A stretch of DNA of 64,000 nucleotides, taken from positions 67,060 to 131,059 of the forward strand of contig JADKDR010000019.1 of NCBI GenBank assembly GCA_016714535.1, given 5' to 3'. The translations under genes were made by a program, and so were the position numbers. The notes beneath the pieces were generated by a model, which saw nothing but the letters and a program-made list of their open reading frames with translations, searched no databases and was not told where the DNA came from. The stretch is from Bacteroidota bacterium (GTDB lineage: Bacteria > Bacteroidota > Bacteroidia > AKYH767-A > OLB10). This document shows positions 29,192-37,524 of the stretch, piece by piece. The number at the start of each line of letters is the position of its first letter. The stretch's first letter is position 1.

Positions 29192-30133
29192 ATGCAAACT
29201 ATAATAGGATCAGGAGGAGCTATTGGAATACCTCTGGCTAAGGAATTAAAAAAATACACAGATAAAATACGCCTTGTAAGTCGTAATCCAAAAAAGGTAA
29301 ACGATACGGATGAACTTTTCCCGATTGATGTAAATGACTTAAAACAAATTGATAAAGCTGTTGCCGGTAGCGAAGTTGTTTATGTTGTTATTGGCTTTGA
29401 GTACAAACTAAGTGTGTGGCAAAAAATATGGCCTGCATTTATGCAGGCCGTGATTGATGCATGCAAAGCACATAAGGCCAAACTCGTATTTTTCGATAAT
29501 GTATATATGTATGATGCAACCGCCATTCCGCATATGACCGAAGAGTCGCCTATGAATGCACCGAGTTTAAAAGGTGTGGTGCGCCAACAATTGCATCAAA
29601 TGATTATGAACGAAGTAAACAATCATACACTTACAGCTCTTATTGCTCGGTCGGCCGATTTTTATGGCCCTGATAATAAGAACAGTGGTCTCACTATAAT
29701 GGTGGTTGATAATTTGTTGAAAGGAAAAAAGGCGCAGGCATTTGGTAATGTAAACAAACTACATACCTATACCTATACTCCTGATGCAGGTAAGGCTACC
29801 GCATTGCTTGGCAATACTCCTGATGCCTACAATCAGGTGTGGCATGTACCTACTTCAAAAGAGAAACTGACAAACCTGCAATGGATAAAATCCATTGCAG
29901 AAGAACTAAAAGTTGAGCCTAAAATTCAAATATTGCCAACCTGGTTTATCAAAGTGCTTGGATGGTTTATTCCGGTAATGAAAGAATTTCCAGAGATGCT
30001 TTATCAATATGAGCAAGATTATATTTTCGATAGCAGCAAATTTGAAAAGCGGTTTGGTATTATGGCAACTCCACCTAAAGAGGGAATAAAAATGATGCTT
30101 GAAAGTGCAAGGAATGATGCTGGCGAGAAGTAG
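29192..30133 (+). CDS. NAD-dependent epimerase/dehydratase (atypical SDR)
   Basis: A 313-residue protein of the extended or atypical short-chain dehydrogenase group. The N-terminus MQTIIGSGGAIGIPLAKEL is a glycine-rich NAD(P)-binding loop, and RLVSRNPKK follows the second strand. FFDNVYMYD and the following region take the place of the catalytic block. The usual YxxxK is not clear (VVRQQLHQMIMNEV lies at that position), so it may be a regulatory or atypical member. The substrate is unknown. It is 101 bases downstream of the SLOG-like gene on the same strand. Confidence 0.78.
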   Translation: MQTIIGSGGAIGIPLAKELKKYTDKIRLVSRNPKKVNDTDELFPIDVNDLKQIDKAVAGSEVVYVVIGFEYKLSVWQKIWPAFMQAVIDACKAHKAKLVFFDNVYMYDATAIPHMTEESPMNAPSLKGVVRQQLHQMIMNEVNNHTLTALIARSADFYGPDNKNSGLTIMVVDNLLKGKKAQAFGNVNKLHTYTYTPDAGKATALLGNTPDAYNQVWHVPTSKEKLTNLQWIKSIAEELKVEPKIQILPTWFIKVLGWFIPVMKEFPEMLYQYEQDYIFDSSKFEKRFGIMATPPKEGIKMMLESARNDAGEK

Positions 30134-30165
30134 CTTATTATTTCATAGCTAAGGTAATTTTTATT

Positions 30166-30315
30166 TCAATTCCGCTCTTCGATATGTTCTGCAGGGCAGG
30201 TCGAAGCACATATACAAATCTCCGCTCGTACGCATTTGCAATGCGGATGTCTAATTGCATTGTAAAACAATTTTTTAATCTTTTATAAATCCACTCTTCG
30301 ACATACCCTTTGGAA
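30166..30315. repeat. REP-like hairpin repeat unit
   Basis: The CTTCGATAT...GGTCGAAG hairpin (30177-30206) and a second half-copy, CTTCGACATACCC, near 30293-30305 flank a GCATTGTAAA phrase. The flanking words ATTTCA...CGCTCTTC and GCATTGTAAA...TTTTTAATCTT recur, partly inverted, around 34014-34090. This looks like an old copy of the same element. Confidence 0.6.
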
Positions 30316-30368
30316 CATTTAGAATAGCATTACTTTTCTTTTTGAACAAATGGAAAAAAAGAAGGATC

Positions 30369-30929
30369 CTAAAATCCCAATTTCAAATACACTCCTTGCG
30401 AAATAAAACTTTTTAGTCGTCCACCAGCTTGCCATTCGGTTTTTAAGCCCAAACCCAATCGGGTATTAATATTTCTTTCAATATTCAAATTTGCAATGGG
30501 GCAATTTGCACCGTATATTCTTTTCCTAAAGAATACATCATTTTCGGAGACAAATGTTCCGGGCTCAAAGTCTAGAACCCAGGTTTCTTCTCTTCTGCGT
30601 ATTGCATAGCCTGCACCAATTTCTATTTTCCATTTTGCGGTTTGCGTAATTGCATAATCCAGTCTAAGTGCAGCTCCGGTTGTGAAGGTATTAGCTGATT
30701 TATTGTCCAATGAATAAGATTGTTTAGCATAGAATATTTGCGGGGTTATGTAAAATCTTTTGAATACATGAAATTGAACTTCATTGCTGACCATATATCC
30801 AGGCTCGCGCTCAGCATAAACATAAGAAGTGGAAATGCGAGATGAGTTTTTGTTTGTGGGTACAGAATTTTGTGATTTGCTTAACGTATATCCTAAGCAT
30901 AACAATACTGCTAATTTCAACTTTTTCAT
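30369..30929 (-). CDS. Exported outer-membrane beta-barrel-like protein
   Basis: A 186-residue protein. The start is set at MKKLKLAVLLCLGYTLS, giving a signal peptide that ends near SKSQNS; the longer frame adds 11 improbable residues. The mature part alternates polar and hydrophobic residues with aromatic girdles (RFYITPQIFYAKQSY, AALRLDYAITQTAKWKIEIG, RLGLGLKTEWQAGGRL) and ends in LKLGF, a terminal phenylalanine typical of outer-membrane barrels. It resembles small DUF3575-like porin-fold proteins only in outline. Function is unknown. Confidence 0.7.
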   Translation of the reverse strand: MKKLKLAVLLCLGYTLSKSQNSVPTNKNSSRISTSYVYAEREPGYMVSNEVQFHVFKRFYITPQIFYAKQSYSLDNKSANTFTTGAALRLDYAITQTAKWKIEIGAGYAIRRREETWVLDFEPGTFVSENDVFFRKRIYGANCPIANLNIERNINTRLGLGLKTEWQAGGRLKSFISQGVYLKLGF

Positions 30930-31070
30930 TTGATTAATTTTTAACTTTGATTGTTTATACAAATACTTGGTTGCAGATTTTTTCTAATCAGATAAGAGGC
31001 TGACTAAAAATTCAAATTGGTTGCATAATATCTACGAAGGATTTTAAATATTATTGTGTAAACAAATACA

Positions 31071-31256
31071 TTACAAATTGATGACAGGCATTGTTGCGTC
31101 AAGCGACATTGTTGATGACACTATGCAGTTGTGCATATGCCAGCTTTTGGCGTAGTCTCCGATTTCGTCATTGTGCAGTGCAATCTCCGATTGTTCCGTT
31201 GCTGAATTGCATAATTGGGTCAGGTGTGGTGAAGTGATTATTGGAATTTTTATCAT
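31071..31256 (-). CDS. Small hypothetical protein (uncertain)
   Basis: A 61-residue frame (MIKIPIITSPHLTQLC...) in an otherwise empty 500-base spacer. No domain, signal or repeat is recognisable, and amino acid use is plausible but not decisive. A short hairpin (GTAGTC AGA GACTAC, 31312-31326) lies upstream. It may be a remnant or simply an open frame by chance. Confidence 0.25.
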   Translation of the reverse strand: MIKIPIITSPHLTQLCNSATEQSEIALHNDEIGDYAKSWHMHNCIVSSTMSLDATMPVINL

Positions 31257-31426
31257 GTATTATTTTTTCTTTTAGTAAAAATATAAATCAGAGATTTATT
31301 TACTCTGTGGTGTAGTCAGAGACTACGCCAAACAGGAGACTTCTCCAAACGGTAGTTAGTGAAAACTATAATATCAGAAAGTATAAAATAAAACCTACAT
31401 TCGTATTCAGTTTAAATCTATCACAG

Positions 31427-33085
31427 ATGAGCAGAATTCGGATTATAATATTGTTTATTGCAATCATATTGATAGCAAACAAAATAAGTGCACAAAACTT
31501 TCCAACCTTGCAATGGAGTTACGACATTGGGGCACCAGCTTTTGGCTCAGCTGCGGCTGCTGATTTAGATGGTGATGGCAAACTCGAGATTGTTTTTACA
31601 ACCTACACCAATGACGGACGGGCACATTGCCTCAATGCCGAAGACGGTTCGGTTAATTGGATTTACGATATTAATGGTTGTGGCGATGTGGCTCCGGTAA
31701 TTTATGATATGGATGGTGATAGTGTATTAGATGTATTTATTAATGGCTCATGTAACCCGACAGCCTTTTGTATTGATGGAAAAACAGGAACGTTAAAGTG
31801 GAGCAAACCTTCGGGAGGTGGCGACTCCCCTCCTACTGTGGCCGATATTGATAACGATAACAAACCTGAAATTCTATTTGGCAATTTTAGCGGACAAATA
31901 AGAATATTAAATGGCGAAGATGGTAGTCTGGCCAAGCAAATACAAGTAACCACCGGCCCTGTGCAAACAGAACCTACACTTTGCGATGTGAATGGAGATA
32001 GCATGCTTGATATTATTGTGGCTAATCATTTTAATAATTCAGGTTACTATACCTATTGCTACGATTATGCAACGGCAGATACCCTTTGGGTAAATTATCA
32101 TTTTGACACAAGCAGCACATATTACTCCTATCATGGTGGTGCTATTGCTGATATAGACCTTGACGGAAAAAATGAATATGTGATTGGTGATAACAGTGGA
32201 ATGATACGTGCCTTGAATGTTGAAGATGGCAGTGTGCTTTGGACTAAGACAGGTTTAACAAATGTAATGAGTGCAATCTCAATTGCGGACTTGGATAATG
32301 ATGATACGCTCGAAGTAATTTATAATAACAACGATTACATTAACTTTAATGATCATATAGGCATACTGGATGGTCCCTCAGGAAATCTTGAGTGGATGTA
32401 TCCCCTTACATTCAGCTCATTTAGAGGGATGGCTGTAGGCGATGTTAATGGCAATGGTAAACTGGACCTTGTGTCAGGGCATTTTATGGGTGAATTTATC
32501 GCTATAGAACCTTATACAGGATTGCTTTGGAATATAGACCTTGATACCTTCTTCCAGCAAGGTTTACCGTGGTTTAATGTGGACCATGGTGCATTGATAG
32601 CCGATTTTGATGATGATGATACCATGGAAGTATTCACTGTTGCAGGATACGGAACCTATGTACCCGATAGCCTAAATTGTGGAAAGGCATTTATGTTTAA
32701 TGCCGGTGTTGGAAACTGCACATCGTGGTTAATGTTCAGACACGATATTCATCGCACTGCGTATTTATCAAATGCTGAAGTTGCAGCTGCATGTGATACA
32801 ACTGCCAGTTTATACGCTTCACAAAACTTTTCCAATGCGTTACAGATTATGCCTAATCCATTTGGTGATCATCTTAAATTTGTTTTTGAAAATAAGCCCA
32901 AGTCACCAATTGAAATAACACTTTTTAATATACATGGACAAGTAACCGGCTACAAGTACTTTGAAACATCTATCGTTAGCAATGAAATTAATTTTAACAC
33001 AGAAAATCTCGCACCAGGAGTTTACTTTTACGTTTGTCAACTAGGTGATAAGCGAGTAACCGGGAAAGTTGTGAAAATCAAATAA
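31427..33085 (+). CDS. FG-GAP/VCBS-repeat T9SS-secreted protein
   Basis: A 552-residue exported protein. Signal peptide MSRIRIIILFIAIILIANKISAQ. Residues about 35-430 hold repeated calcium-loop blades of the FG-GAP/VCBS type (AAADLDGDGKLEIVF, VIYDMDGDSVLDVFING, ADIDNDNKPEILFG, CDVNGDSMLDIIVAN, DLDNDDTLEVIYNN), as in a seven-bladed integrin-like propeller. The last 75 residues (MPNPFGDHLKFVFEN, LAPGVYFYVCQ, KVVKIK) are a T9SS sorting domain. Such propellers bind Ca2+ and often take part in adhesion or carbohydrate binding. No enzymatic domain is fused here. Confidence 0.9.
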   Translation: MSRIRIIILFIAIILIANKISAQNFPTLQWSYDIGAPAFGSAAAADLDGDGKLEIVFTTYTNDGRAHCLNAEDGSVNWIYDINGCGDVAPVIYDMDGDSVLDVFINGSCNPTAFCIDGKTGTLKWSKPSGGGDSPPTVADIDNDNKPEILFGNFSGQIRILNGEDGSLAKQIQVTTGPVQTEPTLCDVNGDSMLDIIVANHFNNSGYYTYCYDYATADTLWVNYHFDTSSTYYSYHGGAIADIDLDGKNEYVIGDNSGMIRALNVEDGSVLWTKTGLTNVMSAISIADLDNDDTLEVIYNNNDYINFNDHIGILDGPSGNLEWMYPLTFSSFRGMAVGDVNGNGKLDLVSGHFMGEFIAIEPYTGLLWNIDLDTFFQQGLPWFNVDHGALIADFDDDDTMEVFTVAGYGTYVPDSLNCGKAFMFNAGVGNCTSWLMFRHDIHRTAYLSNAEVAAACDTTASLYASQNFSNALQIMPNPFGDHLKFVFENKPKSPIEITLFNIHGQVTGYKYFETSIVSNEINFNTENLAPGVYFYVCQLGDKRVTGKVVKIK

Positions 33086-33268
33086 TGATAAATGTATAAG
33101 TTAAATTTTTCAGAAACGATAGCAGAAGTACTTTAGTGAATAAGAAAGCAGAAATAATAATTACACACGCAAACCTGTCTACTCCTGCAAGGGTTTTATA
33201 GTGCAATTACAAATCCTTTTCGGTGCTGTGCATGCTTTGATGAATGAACAGTAGCCCGCAGCAATTCA

Positions 33269-33634
33269 TTAAGGCTTGTAATACATGCGAACCAAAACTT
33301 TTTTTAATTCGCGAACTATTATCTGATGAGCTATTATTTGTGAATGATTGTAATTTGTCATCTCAATTTTTGCTCTTTCCAATTCCTTCTCCGAAACATC
33401 TATCCGATATAAAATCGAAAACAATTTTGAGTAACTGTTTTCAATTACCTTATCAATTTGCCGGGTTAGTTGCTCATGCAATTCATTATACGCTGTATCA
33501 ACGTTTCCTGTGTAGGTGATATCAATGCCAAACATGGCAAAGTCCTTCATAATCTGATTGGCAGTAGCTTGTATAATTTCTACCTTATTAAAATAACTTG
33601 CTATTTTACTATTCTCTATCGAAGGAAACTCCAT
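33269..33634 (-). CDS. Small alpha-helical hypothetical protein
   Basis: A 121-residue soluble protein rich in helix-forming, charged residues (NKVEIIQATANQIMKDFAMF, ELHEQLTRQIDKVIENSYSK, RELKKVLVRMYYKP). No signal, membrane segment or known motif is visible. The composition is protein-like throughout, so I call it a gene, but no family can be named. It lies between the FG-GAP protein (convergent) and a region of REP repeats and a decayed transposase. Confidence 0.6.
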   Translation of the reverse strand: MEFPSIENSKIASYFNKVEIIQATANQIMKDFAMFGIDITYTGNVDTAYNELHEQLTRQIDKVIENSYSKLFSILYRIDVSEKELERAKIEMTNYNHSQIIAHQIIVRELKKVLVRMYYKP

Positions 33635-33779
33635 ATTATAAAAATTAAAGATTCGCTATTAATAATTGCACAGCAAGGCCTGCATTAAAACACAAGTGCG
33701 ATTTACAAAAAAAAAGCAAATTCAATGCTTACGTTTATTTTCTATTTTCATATTTAAACTTGTTATCAACAACTCTTCT

Positions 33780-33809
33780 CTTCGACATGTTCCGAAGGCA
33801 ATGTCGAAG
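33780..33809. repeat. REP hairpin, left of transposase remnant
   Basis: Perfect nine-base-pair inverted repeat CTTCGACAT/ATGTCGAAG (33780-33788 with 33801-33809) around a 12-base loop. It is one of four related copies in 30.1-34.1 kb. Confidence 0.7.
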
Positions 33810-33883
33810 CACTGATAGTGAGGCATTTGTAATGTTTTAGAGAAGCTATATATTTGAGCATTAAGGGATATGCCTCTGTTGTT

Positions 33884-34012
33884 ATGAAACAGTTTACTTG
33901 CACAAATCCTGTTCGTGCCGGGATAGTAGACAAAGAACAAGATTATATTTATAATGGTGCAGGAGATTATTATGGATGTAAAAAAGAATTCCTTGAACTT
34001 GCATCCTCGTGA
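33884..34012 (+). pseudogene. Remnant of a REP-associated tyrosine transposase (RAYT)
   Basis: Reading from ATG 33884 to TGA 34010-34012 gives 42 residues including NPVRAGIVDKEQDYIY and GAGDYYGCKKEFLELA. This matches the C-terminal end of Y1/RAYT transposases (HNNPVRAGIV...YxxSSAxDY). The catalytic HUH half is absent upstream, so this is a 5'-truncated relic. Hairpin repeats at 33780-33809 and 34043-34072 flank it, the expected arrangement for a RAYT with its REP partners. Confidence 0.68.
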
Positions 34013-34042
34013 GAAAGCATTGTAAATGCTTTTTAATCTTAA

Positions 34043-34072
34043 CTTTGACATGCCCTTCGGACTATGTCGAAG
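34043..34072. repeat. REP hairpin, right of transposase remnant
   Basis: CTTTGACAT/ATGTCGAAG (34043-34051 with 34064-34072), one mismatch to the 33780 copy. It is preceded by GCATTGTAAATGCTTTTTAATCTT, which is also found near 30255. The remaining spacer between 33635 and 34196 shows no other feature. Confidence 0.65.
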
Positions 34073-34196
34073 AGCGAGACTGAAATGCGGCTGTAGATTA
34101 TACAGAATTTTTTAAGAAGCAGGTTCTAACATTCTGAATAAAAATAATCTTTAAGGCCTTAAAGAGAGACAAAGAGAAAAAAATAATAATACAAGT

Positions 34197-34664
34197 ATGA
34201 CATTTGAAGAAACGGTTCATCATCGCAGGTCCATCCGCAATTACAAGAAACAATCAATCGATTCAGAAAAAGTAAAAAAATGTATTGAGATAGCTACACT
34301 GTCGCCTAATAGCTCAAACATGCAGTTGTGGGAATTTTATCATATCACGGATTCTAAGACGCTTACAAGTTTATCAACTTACTGCTTCAATCAAAATGCT
34401 GCTAAAACTGCCCAGCAAATGGTTGTATTTGTAACAAGGCAGGATCTTTACAAGCAAAGGTCAAGAAAGATGCTGGAGTTCGAAACGCAAAATATTTTAA
34501 AGAACAGCCCCACAGAAAGGCACGCAAGCAGGATTAAGCAAAGAAAATTGTATTACGGAAAAGCTATGCCATTTATTTATTCCCGATGTTTTGGATTTTT
34601 TGGACTTATACGAATGATCCTAGTAATATCATTGGCCTTTTCAGGCCAATTTACTATCAGGTAA
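34197..34664 (+). CDS. Nitroreductase family protein, N-terminal part (frameshifted)
   Basis: A 155-residue frame. MTFEETVHHRRSIRNYKKQSI and LSPNSSNMQLWEFYHI are the FMN-binding start of the NADPH nitroreductase family (RRSxRxY, then SPNSxNxQxW). Its last residues (VISLAFSGQFTIR) are out of register. The next frame continues the family pattern as NIIGLFRPIYYQVSEGDMR. The shift falls between about 34605 and 34635. One base is missing there, without a clear homopolymer. The restored protein would have about 240 residues. Confidence 0.78.
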   Translation: MTFEETVHHRRSIRNYKKQSIDSEKVKKCIEIATLSPNSSNMQLWEFYHITDSKTLTSLSTYCFNQNAAKTAQQMVVFVTRQDLYKQRSRKMLEFETQNILKNSPTERHASRIKQRKLYYGKAMPFIYSRCFGFFGLIRMILVISLAFSGQFTIR

Positions 34665-34918
34665 GTGAAGGCGATATGCGTGTAGTAGTGCATAAAACTT
34701 GCGCGCTTGCTGCACAAACATTTATGCTTGCAATGTCAAATGAAGGATATGACACCTGCCCTATGGAAGGTTTTGACAGCAGACGGGTTAAACGTATTTT
34801 ACAATTGCCATTTGGTGCAGAAGTCAATATGATTATTTCTTGTGGAATAAGAGAAGCGAATGGAGTTTGGGGCGACCGCATGCGGATTCCGTTTAGCGAG
34901 GTTTATAAAAATATTTGA
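34586..34918 (+). CDS. Nitroreductase family protein, C-terminal part (frameshifted)
   Basis: A 110-residue frame whose real sequence starts near NIIGLFRP. It holds MRVVVHKTCALAAQTFML, EGYDTCPMEGFDSRRVK and VNMIISCGIREANGVWGDR, the C-terminal FMN-domain blocks of the nitroreductase begun at 34197. Its apparent start (MFWIFWTYTNDPS) is the shifted reading of GFFGLIRMIL. Such enzymes reduce nitro groups, quinones or flavins using NAD(P)H. With the break, neither half is likely to fold alone. Confidence 0.78.
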   Translation: MFWIFWTYTNDPSNIIGLFRPIYYQVSEGDMRVVVHKTCALAAQTFMLAMSNEGYDTCPMEGFDSRRVKRILQLPFGAEVNMIISCGIREANGVWGDRMRIPFSEVYKNI

Positions 34919-35146
34919 AACAACTGACCAGTTCGTATTTCATATAGCAACATGTTTTTAGAGCCTAGACATGCCGATATATTGTGCCTTTTTTTTAGCA
35001 TTAAAATTACATCTTCGGTTTCAACTAATCATTTTAGATGTTAAATCAAGCCTAAATACCTTTGCTTTGGCCCTTAGCTAAAATCAAAGATTTTATCTTC
35101 GCTCTATCCAATCAAATTACTTATCATAAAATTTAATTTAATAACA

Positions 35147-35929
35147 ATGAAAAGATTTCTTTCAATCACACATACACTTGTATTTTTATTTGGCACTCTG
35201 TTACAAGCACAGCCTGATGATAAAGGCATTGTACAAAAAGTTGATTCGCTATTGAATGATGCAAACGCAAAAGGTATTTTTTCTGGACAGGTAACTATTA
35301 CACACAATGGGGAAAATATTTACTACCGACAATTAGGCTATGCTGATTGGAAAACAAAAAGAGCAATAGACAAAAACACCATCTTCAATATAGGTTCACT
35401 AAACAAGCAATTTACAGAAGAAATCATACACCAACTATCTAATGAAAGTAAACTTGCATATACTGACAAACTGAGCAAGTACCTTGATATTTATCCAACA
35501 GAAATTGGAAACAAAATTACCATTCAGCAATTGCTGAATATGGAAGCAGGCCTGGGCGATTATTTGGAGAATCCAAAATTTGAAGAAATACGCTTCAAAG
35601 AATTTACAATGAACGAATTGCTTAATATCATAAAGACGGAGCCTTTGCTTTTTGAACCTGGTACATCTAAGAGATATTCCAATTCGGGATATGTTGTGTT
35701 GGGAGCTGTAATCGAAAAAATTACGAACAAGAGTTATGAAAAAATCTACAGGCAAGAATTGCAACTCCCTTGGCACTTAACATGTACTATACCAAAGCAG
35801 AAAAAGCCGCACAAGCAAATCGTGCATTTGGCACCGATATTACTTTTGAAGGTAACAAAATCAGCTTTGATGATATATCCAATAGCACGCCTGCAGGTGG
35901 CATATATACTACCATTAGTGATTTACTAA
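35147..35929 (+). CDS. Serine hydrolase (class C beta-lactamase fold), N-terminal part (frameshifted)
   Basis: A 260-residue frame with signal MKRFLSITHTLVFLFGTLLQAQ. It carries the SxxK active site in FNIGSLNKQFTEE and the YxN motif in RYSNSGYVVLG, as in penicillin-binding-protein/beta-lactamase family hydrolases. It loses register after KIYRQELQ. Adding one A to GAATT near 35756 turns it into KIYRQEIATPLALNMYYT and joins the frame at 35770-36501. The repaired protein would be about 451 residues and is probably periplasmic. Confidence 0.82.
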   Translation: MKRFLSITHTLVFLFGTLLQAQPDDKGIVQKVDSLLNDANAKGIFSGQVTITHNGENIYYRQLGYADWKTKRAIDKNTIFNIGSLNKQFTEEIIHQLSNESKLAYTDKLSKYLDIYPTEIGNKITIQQLLNMEAGLGDYLENPKFEEIRFKEFTMNELLNIIKTEPLLFEPGTSKRYSNSGYVVLGAVIEKITNKSYEKIYRQELQLPWHLTCTIPKQKKPHKQIVHLAPILLLKVTKSALMIYPIARLQVAYILPLVIY

Positions 35930-36501
35930 AATTTACTGAAGCTAAAATGAAAGGTGCATTACCTTCACATACCTCAAGTGGCAAAGCAATGGTTGCCGGT
36001 GGAACACCATTTTGGAATTCAGTTATTTACTACAATCAAGATAATGGCTATGCCTTTGTTATCATGGCAAATACATGCACTATTGCAGATGAACTTGCAT
36101 TCAGGATTAAATCAATTATTAAAAATGAGCCCTGCCCTGCTCTGCAGTTTCCTTTTGCTATGACTTTATATAAATCTATAAATGAGCAAGGAATAGATTA
36201 TGTAAAATCTAATCTAGAGCAAATGGCCAATGCAGCAGGTCTGCCCCTGGATGAGCGATTTTTAAATTTTTTCGGATATCAATATTTAAATGCAGGAGCA
36301 AAAGAAGTAGCTTTGAAATTATTTAAACTAAACGTAGATTTATATCCCAAAGTAGCAAATGTTTATGATAGCCTTGGTGAAGCATACCTACTTTCCGATG
36401 ATAAAACGAATGCATTGAAAAATTATAAAATTGCTTTAGAACTAGATCCTGAAAACGAACGAATAAAGAGCACGATTGCAAAAATTGAAAAGGAACAGTA
36501 A
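35770..36501 (+). CDS. Serine hydrolase C-terminal part with TPR tail (frameshifted)
   Basis: This 243-residue frame starts in mid-domain (LALNMYYTKAEKAAQAN) and continues the hydrolase begun at 35147. TPAGGIYTTISDLLKF is the usual loop before the active-site wall, and GGTPFWNSVIYYN stands where the HxG/KTG block is expected (HHFG is replaced by TPFW). Residues 155-243 form tetratricopeptide-like helices (VANVYDSLGEAYLL, ALKNYKIALELDPENE), common in this Bacteroidota subfamily. The peptide or ester substrate is unknown. Confidence 0.82.
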   Translation: MALNMYYTKAEKAAQANRAFGTDITFEGNKISFDDISNSTPAGGIYTTISDLLKFTEAKMKGALPSHTSSGKAMVAGGTPFWNSVIYYNQDNGYAFVIMANTCTIADELAFRIKSIIKNEPCPALQFPFAMTLYKSINEQGIDYVKSNLEQMANAAGLPLDERFLNFFGYQYLNAGAKEVALKLFKLNVDLYPKVANVYDSLGEAYLLSDDKTNALKNYKIALELDPENERIKSTIAKIEKEQ

Positions 36502-36516
36502 CATTATAATTGACCT

Positions 36517-36524
36517 TAACTTTG
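36517..36524 (+). promoter_or_regulatory. Possible promoter -7 box of the PKD lipoprotein gene
   Basis: TAACTTTG, a perfect TAnnTTTG box, 29 bases before the ATG at 36553. No good -33 TTG at the right distance is seen. Confidence 0.4.
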
Positions 36525-36552
36525 GTCACAACTTTTTTATAAAACTAATAAG

Positions 36553-36879
36553 ATGCGCAAAGCGAATACCCTCATACTTATAATAACACTAATTTCAAGC
36601 TCATGCACTAAGCCTACCAATGCTTGCTTTACTTATACTGCTGATACGCTTGCTATAAACACGCCAATCACATTTAATTCGGGGTGCTCTCAAAATGCGT
36701 CTTACTTCCTTTGGAATTTTGTTGATAACACTCTTGACACTACGACCACTAACATTAACATTACACATGCATTTTCGAAGAGCGGGCTTTATCTTATTAC
36801 CTTAGAGGCAAAACGAAAAGATGGTGCATCATCAGGAAAGGATAATTACTACACCCAGAAAACAATTATAGTTCAGTAA
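36553..36879 (+). CDS. Small PKD-domain lipoprotein
   Basis: A 108-residue lipoprotein. MRKANTLILIITLISSSC ends in a lipobox cysteine at residue 18. The rest is one PKD domain (CFTYTADTLAINTPITFNSG, SYFLWNFVDNT, HAFSKSGLYLITLEAKR), with the conserved WNF and G-x-Y-x-x-T-L-x-A. PKD domains mediate protein or polysaccharide contacts outside the membrane. It stands alone as a short gene between the hydrolase and another lipoprotein. Confidence 0.8.
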   Translation: MRKANTLILIITLISSSCTKPTNACFTYTADTLAINTPITFNSGCSQNASYFLWNFVDNTLDTTTTNINITHAFSKSGLYLITLEAKRKDGASSGKDNYYTQKTIIVQ

Positions 36880-36927
36880 TAAAAGCAGACGGCATCAAAT
36901 GTTCTTTTTTAGATTGCTGCACTTTGG

Positions 36928-36935
36928 TACTTTTG
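36928..36935 (+). promoter_or_regulatory. Possible promoter -7 box
   Basis: TACTTTTG matches TAnnTTTG, 66 bases upstream of the lipoprotein start at 37001. The -33 element is not clear. Confidence 0.38.
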
Positions 36936-37000
36936 CATCTAAATAAAAAACAGATTGACCAAGTGTCAATTGATAATATGCTTCGGATAAAATTTATGAT

Positions 37001-37444
37001 ATGAATAAATCCACTATTTCGATTCTCTCGTTGTGCATGCTTGCTGCTTGCACTTCGTCTTCAATAAAGGAAAAAATTAATAAAGCCGGTGATGTGGCCG
37101 GGCAAACTGCCGGTGAATTTATTGAAGGCGCAACGCAAGGGGTGCAAAAAGCTTTTGATGTAGATATTGCCCTACCCGATGCACTAAAAGATAAAGGAAT
37201 ACAATTTGGAAAGGCCACCGTTTCGAGTGACAGCATAGGCACCGATAATCTATTACATCTTTATGTGATATTTACAAAAGACTTTGACGGAGGCCTGATG
37301 GCCAAAGTATTTGATTCGAAGGGAAAAGAAATGGGACGTTCTACTGTTACCTTGAATGGCAAAAAAGATGCGGCTCAGTTTGTAGAATTTCGTTTCGATA
37401 AACTCACCAATATTGATAGCTCGAGTGAACTAACGATCGAATAA
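37001..37444 (+). CDS. Predicted lipoprotein of unknown function
   Basis: A 147-residue protein with signal MNKSTISILSLCMLAAC (lipobox cysteine at residue 17), then a helical segment (SSIKEKINKAGDVAGQTAGE) and a beta-rich domain (LHLYVIFTKDFDGGLMAKVF, AAQFVEFRFDKLTNID). The mid-part VDIALPDALKDKGIQFGKAT resembles periplasmic small-domain lipoproteins, but I recognise no family. It is likely anchored on the periplasmic side or exposed at the surface. Confidence 0.75.
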   Translation: MNKSTISILSLCMLAACTSSSIKEKINKAGDVAGQTAGEFIEGATQGVQKAFDVDIALPDALKDKGIQFGKATVSSDSIGTDNLLHLYVIFTKDFDGGLMAKVFDSKGKEMGRSTVTLNGKKDAAQFVEFRFDKLTNIDSSSELTIE

Positions 37445-37524
37445 ATAGTAATCATAATTAATCGGACATCTTATTAAACCTTTTATGGTAAGCTTATCTA
37501 ATCAAAAACTAATCAGTTAATAAT

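Noticed and set aside
31071..31256. A defence- or toxin-like small gene
   Set aside because: No toxin, antitoxin or membrane motif is visible; kept only as a low-confidence hypothetical protein.
33722..34051. A 109-residue minus-strand frame
   Set aside because: It runs across both REP-like sequence and the reverse of the RAYT remnant, and its peptide shows no signal or domain, so it is most likely a chance frame.
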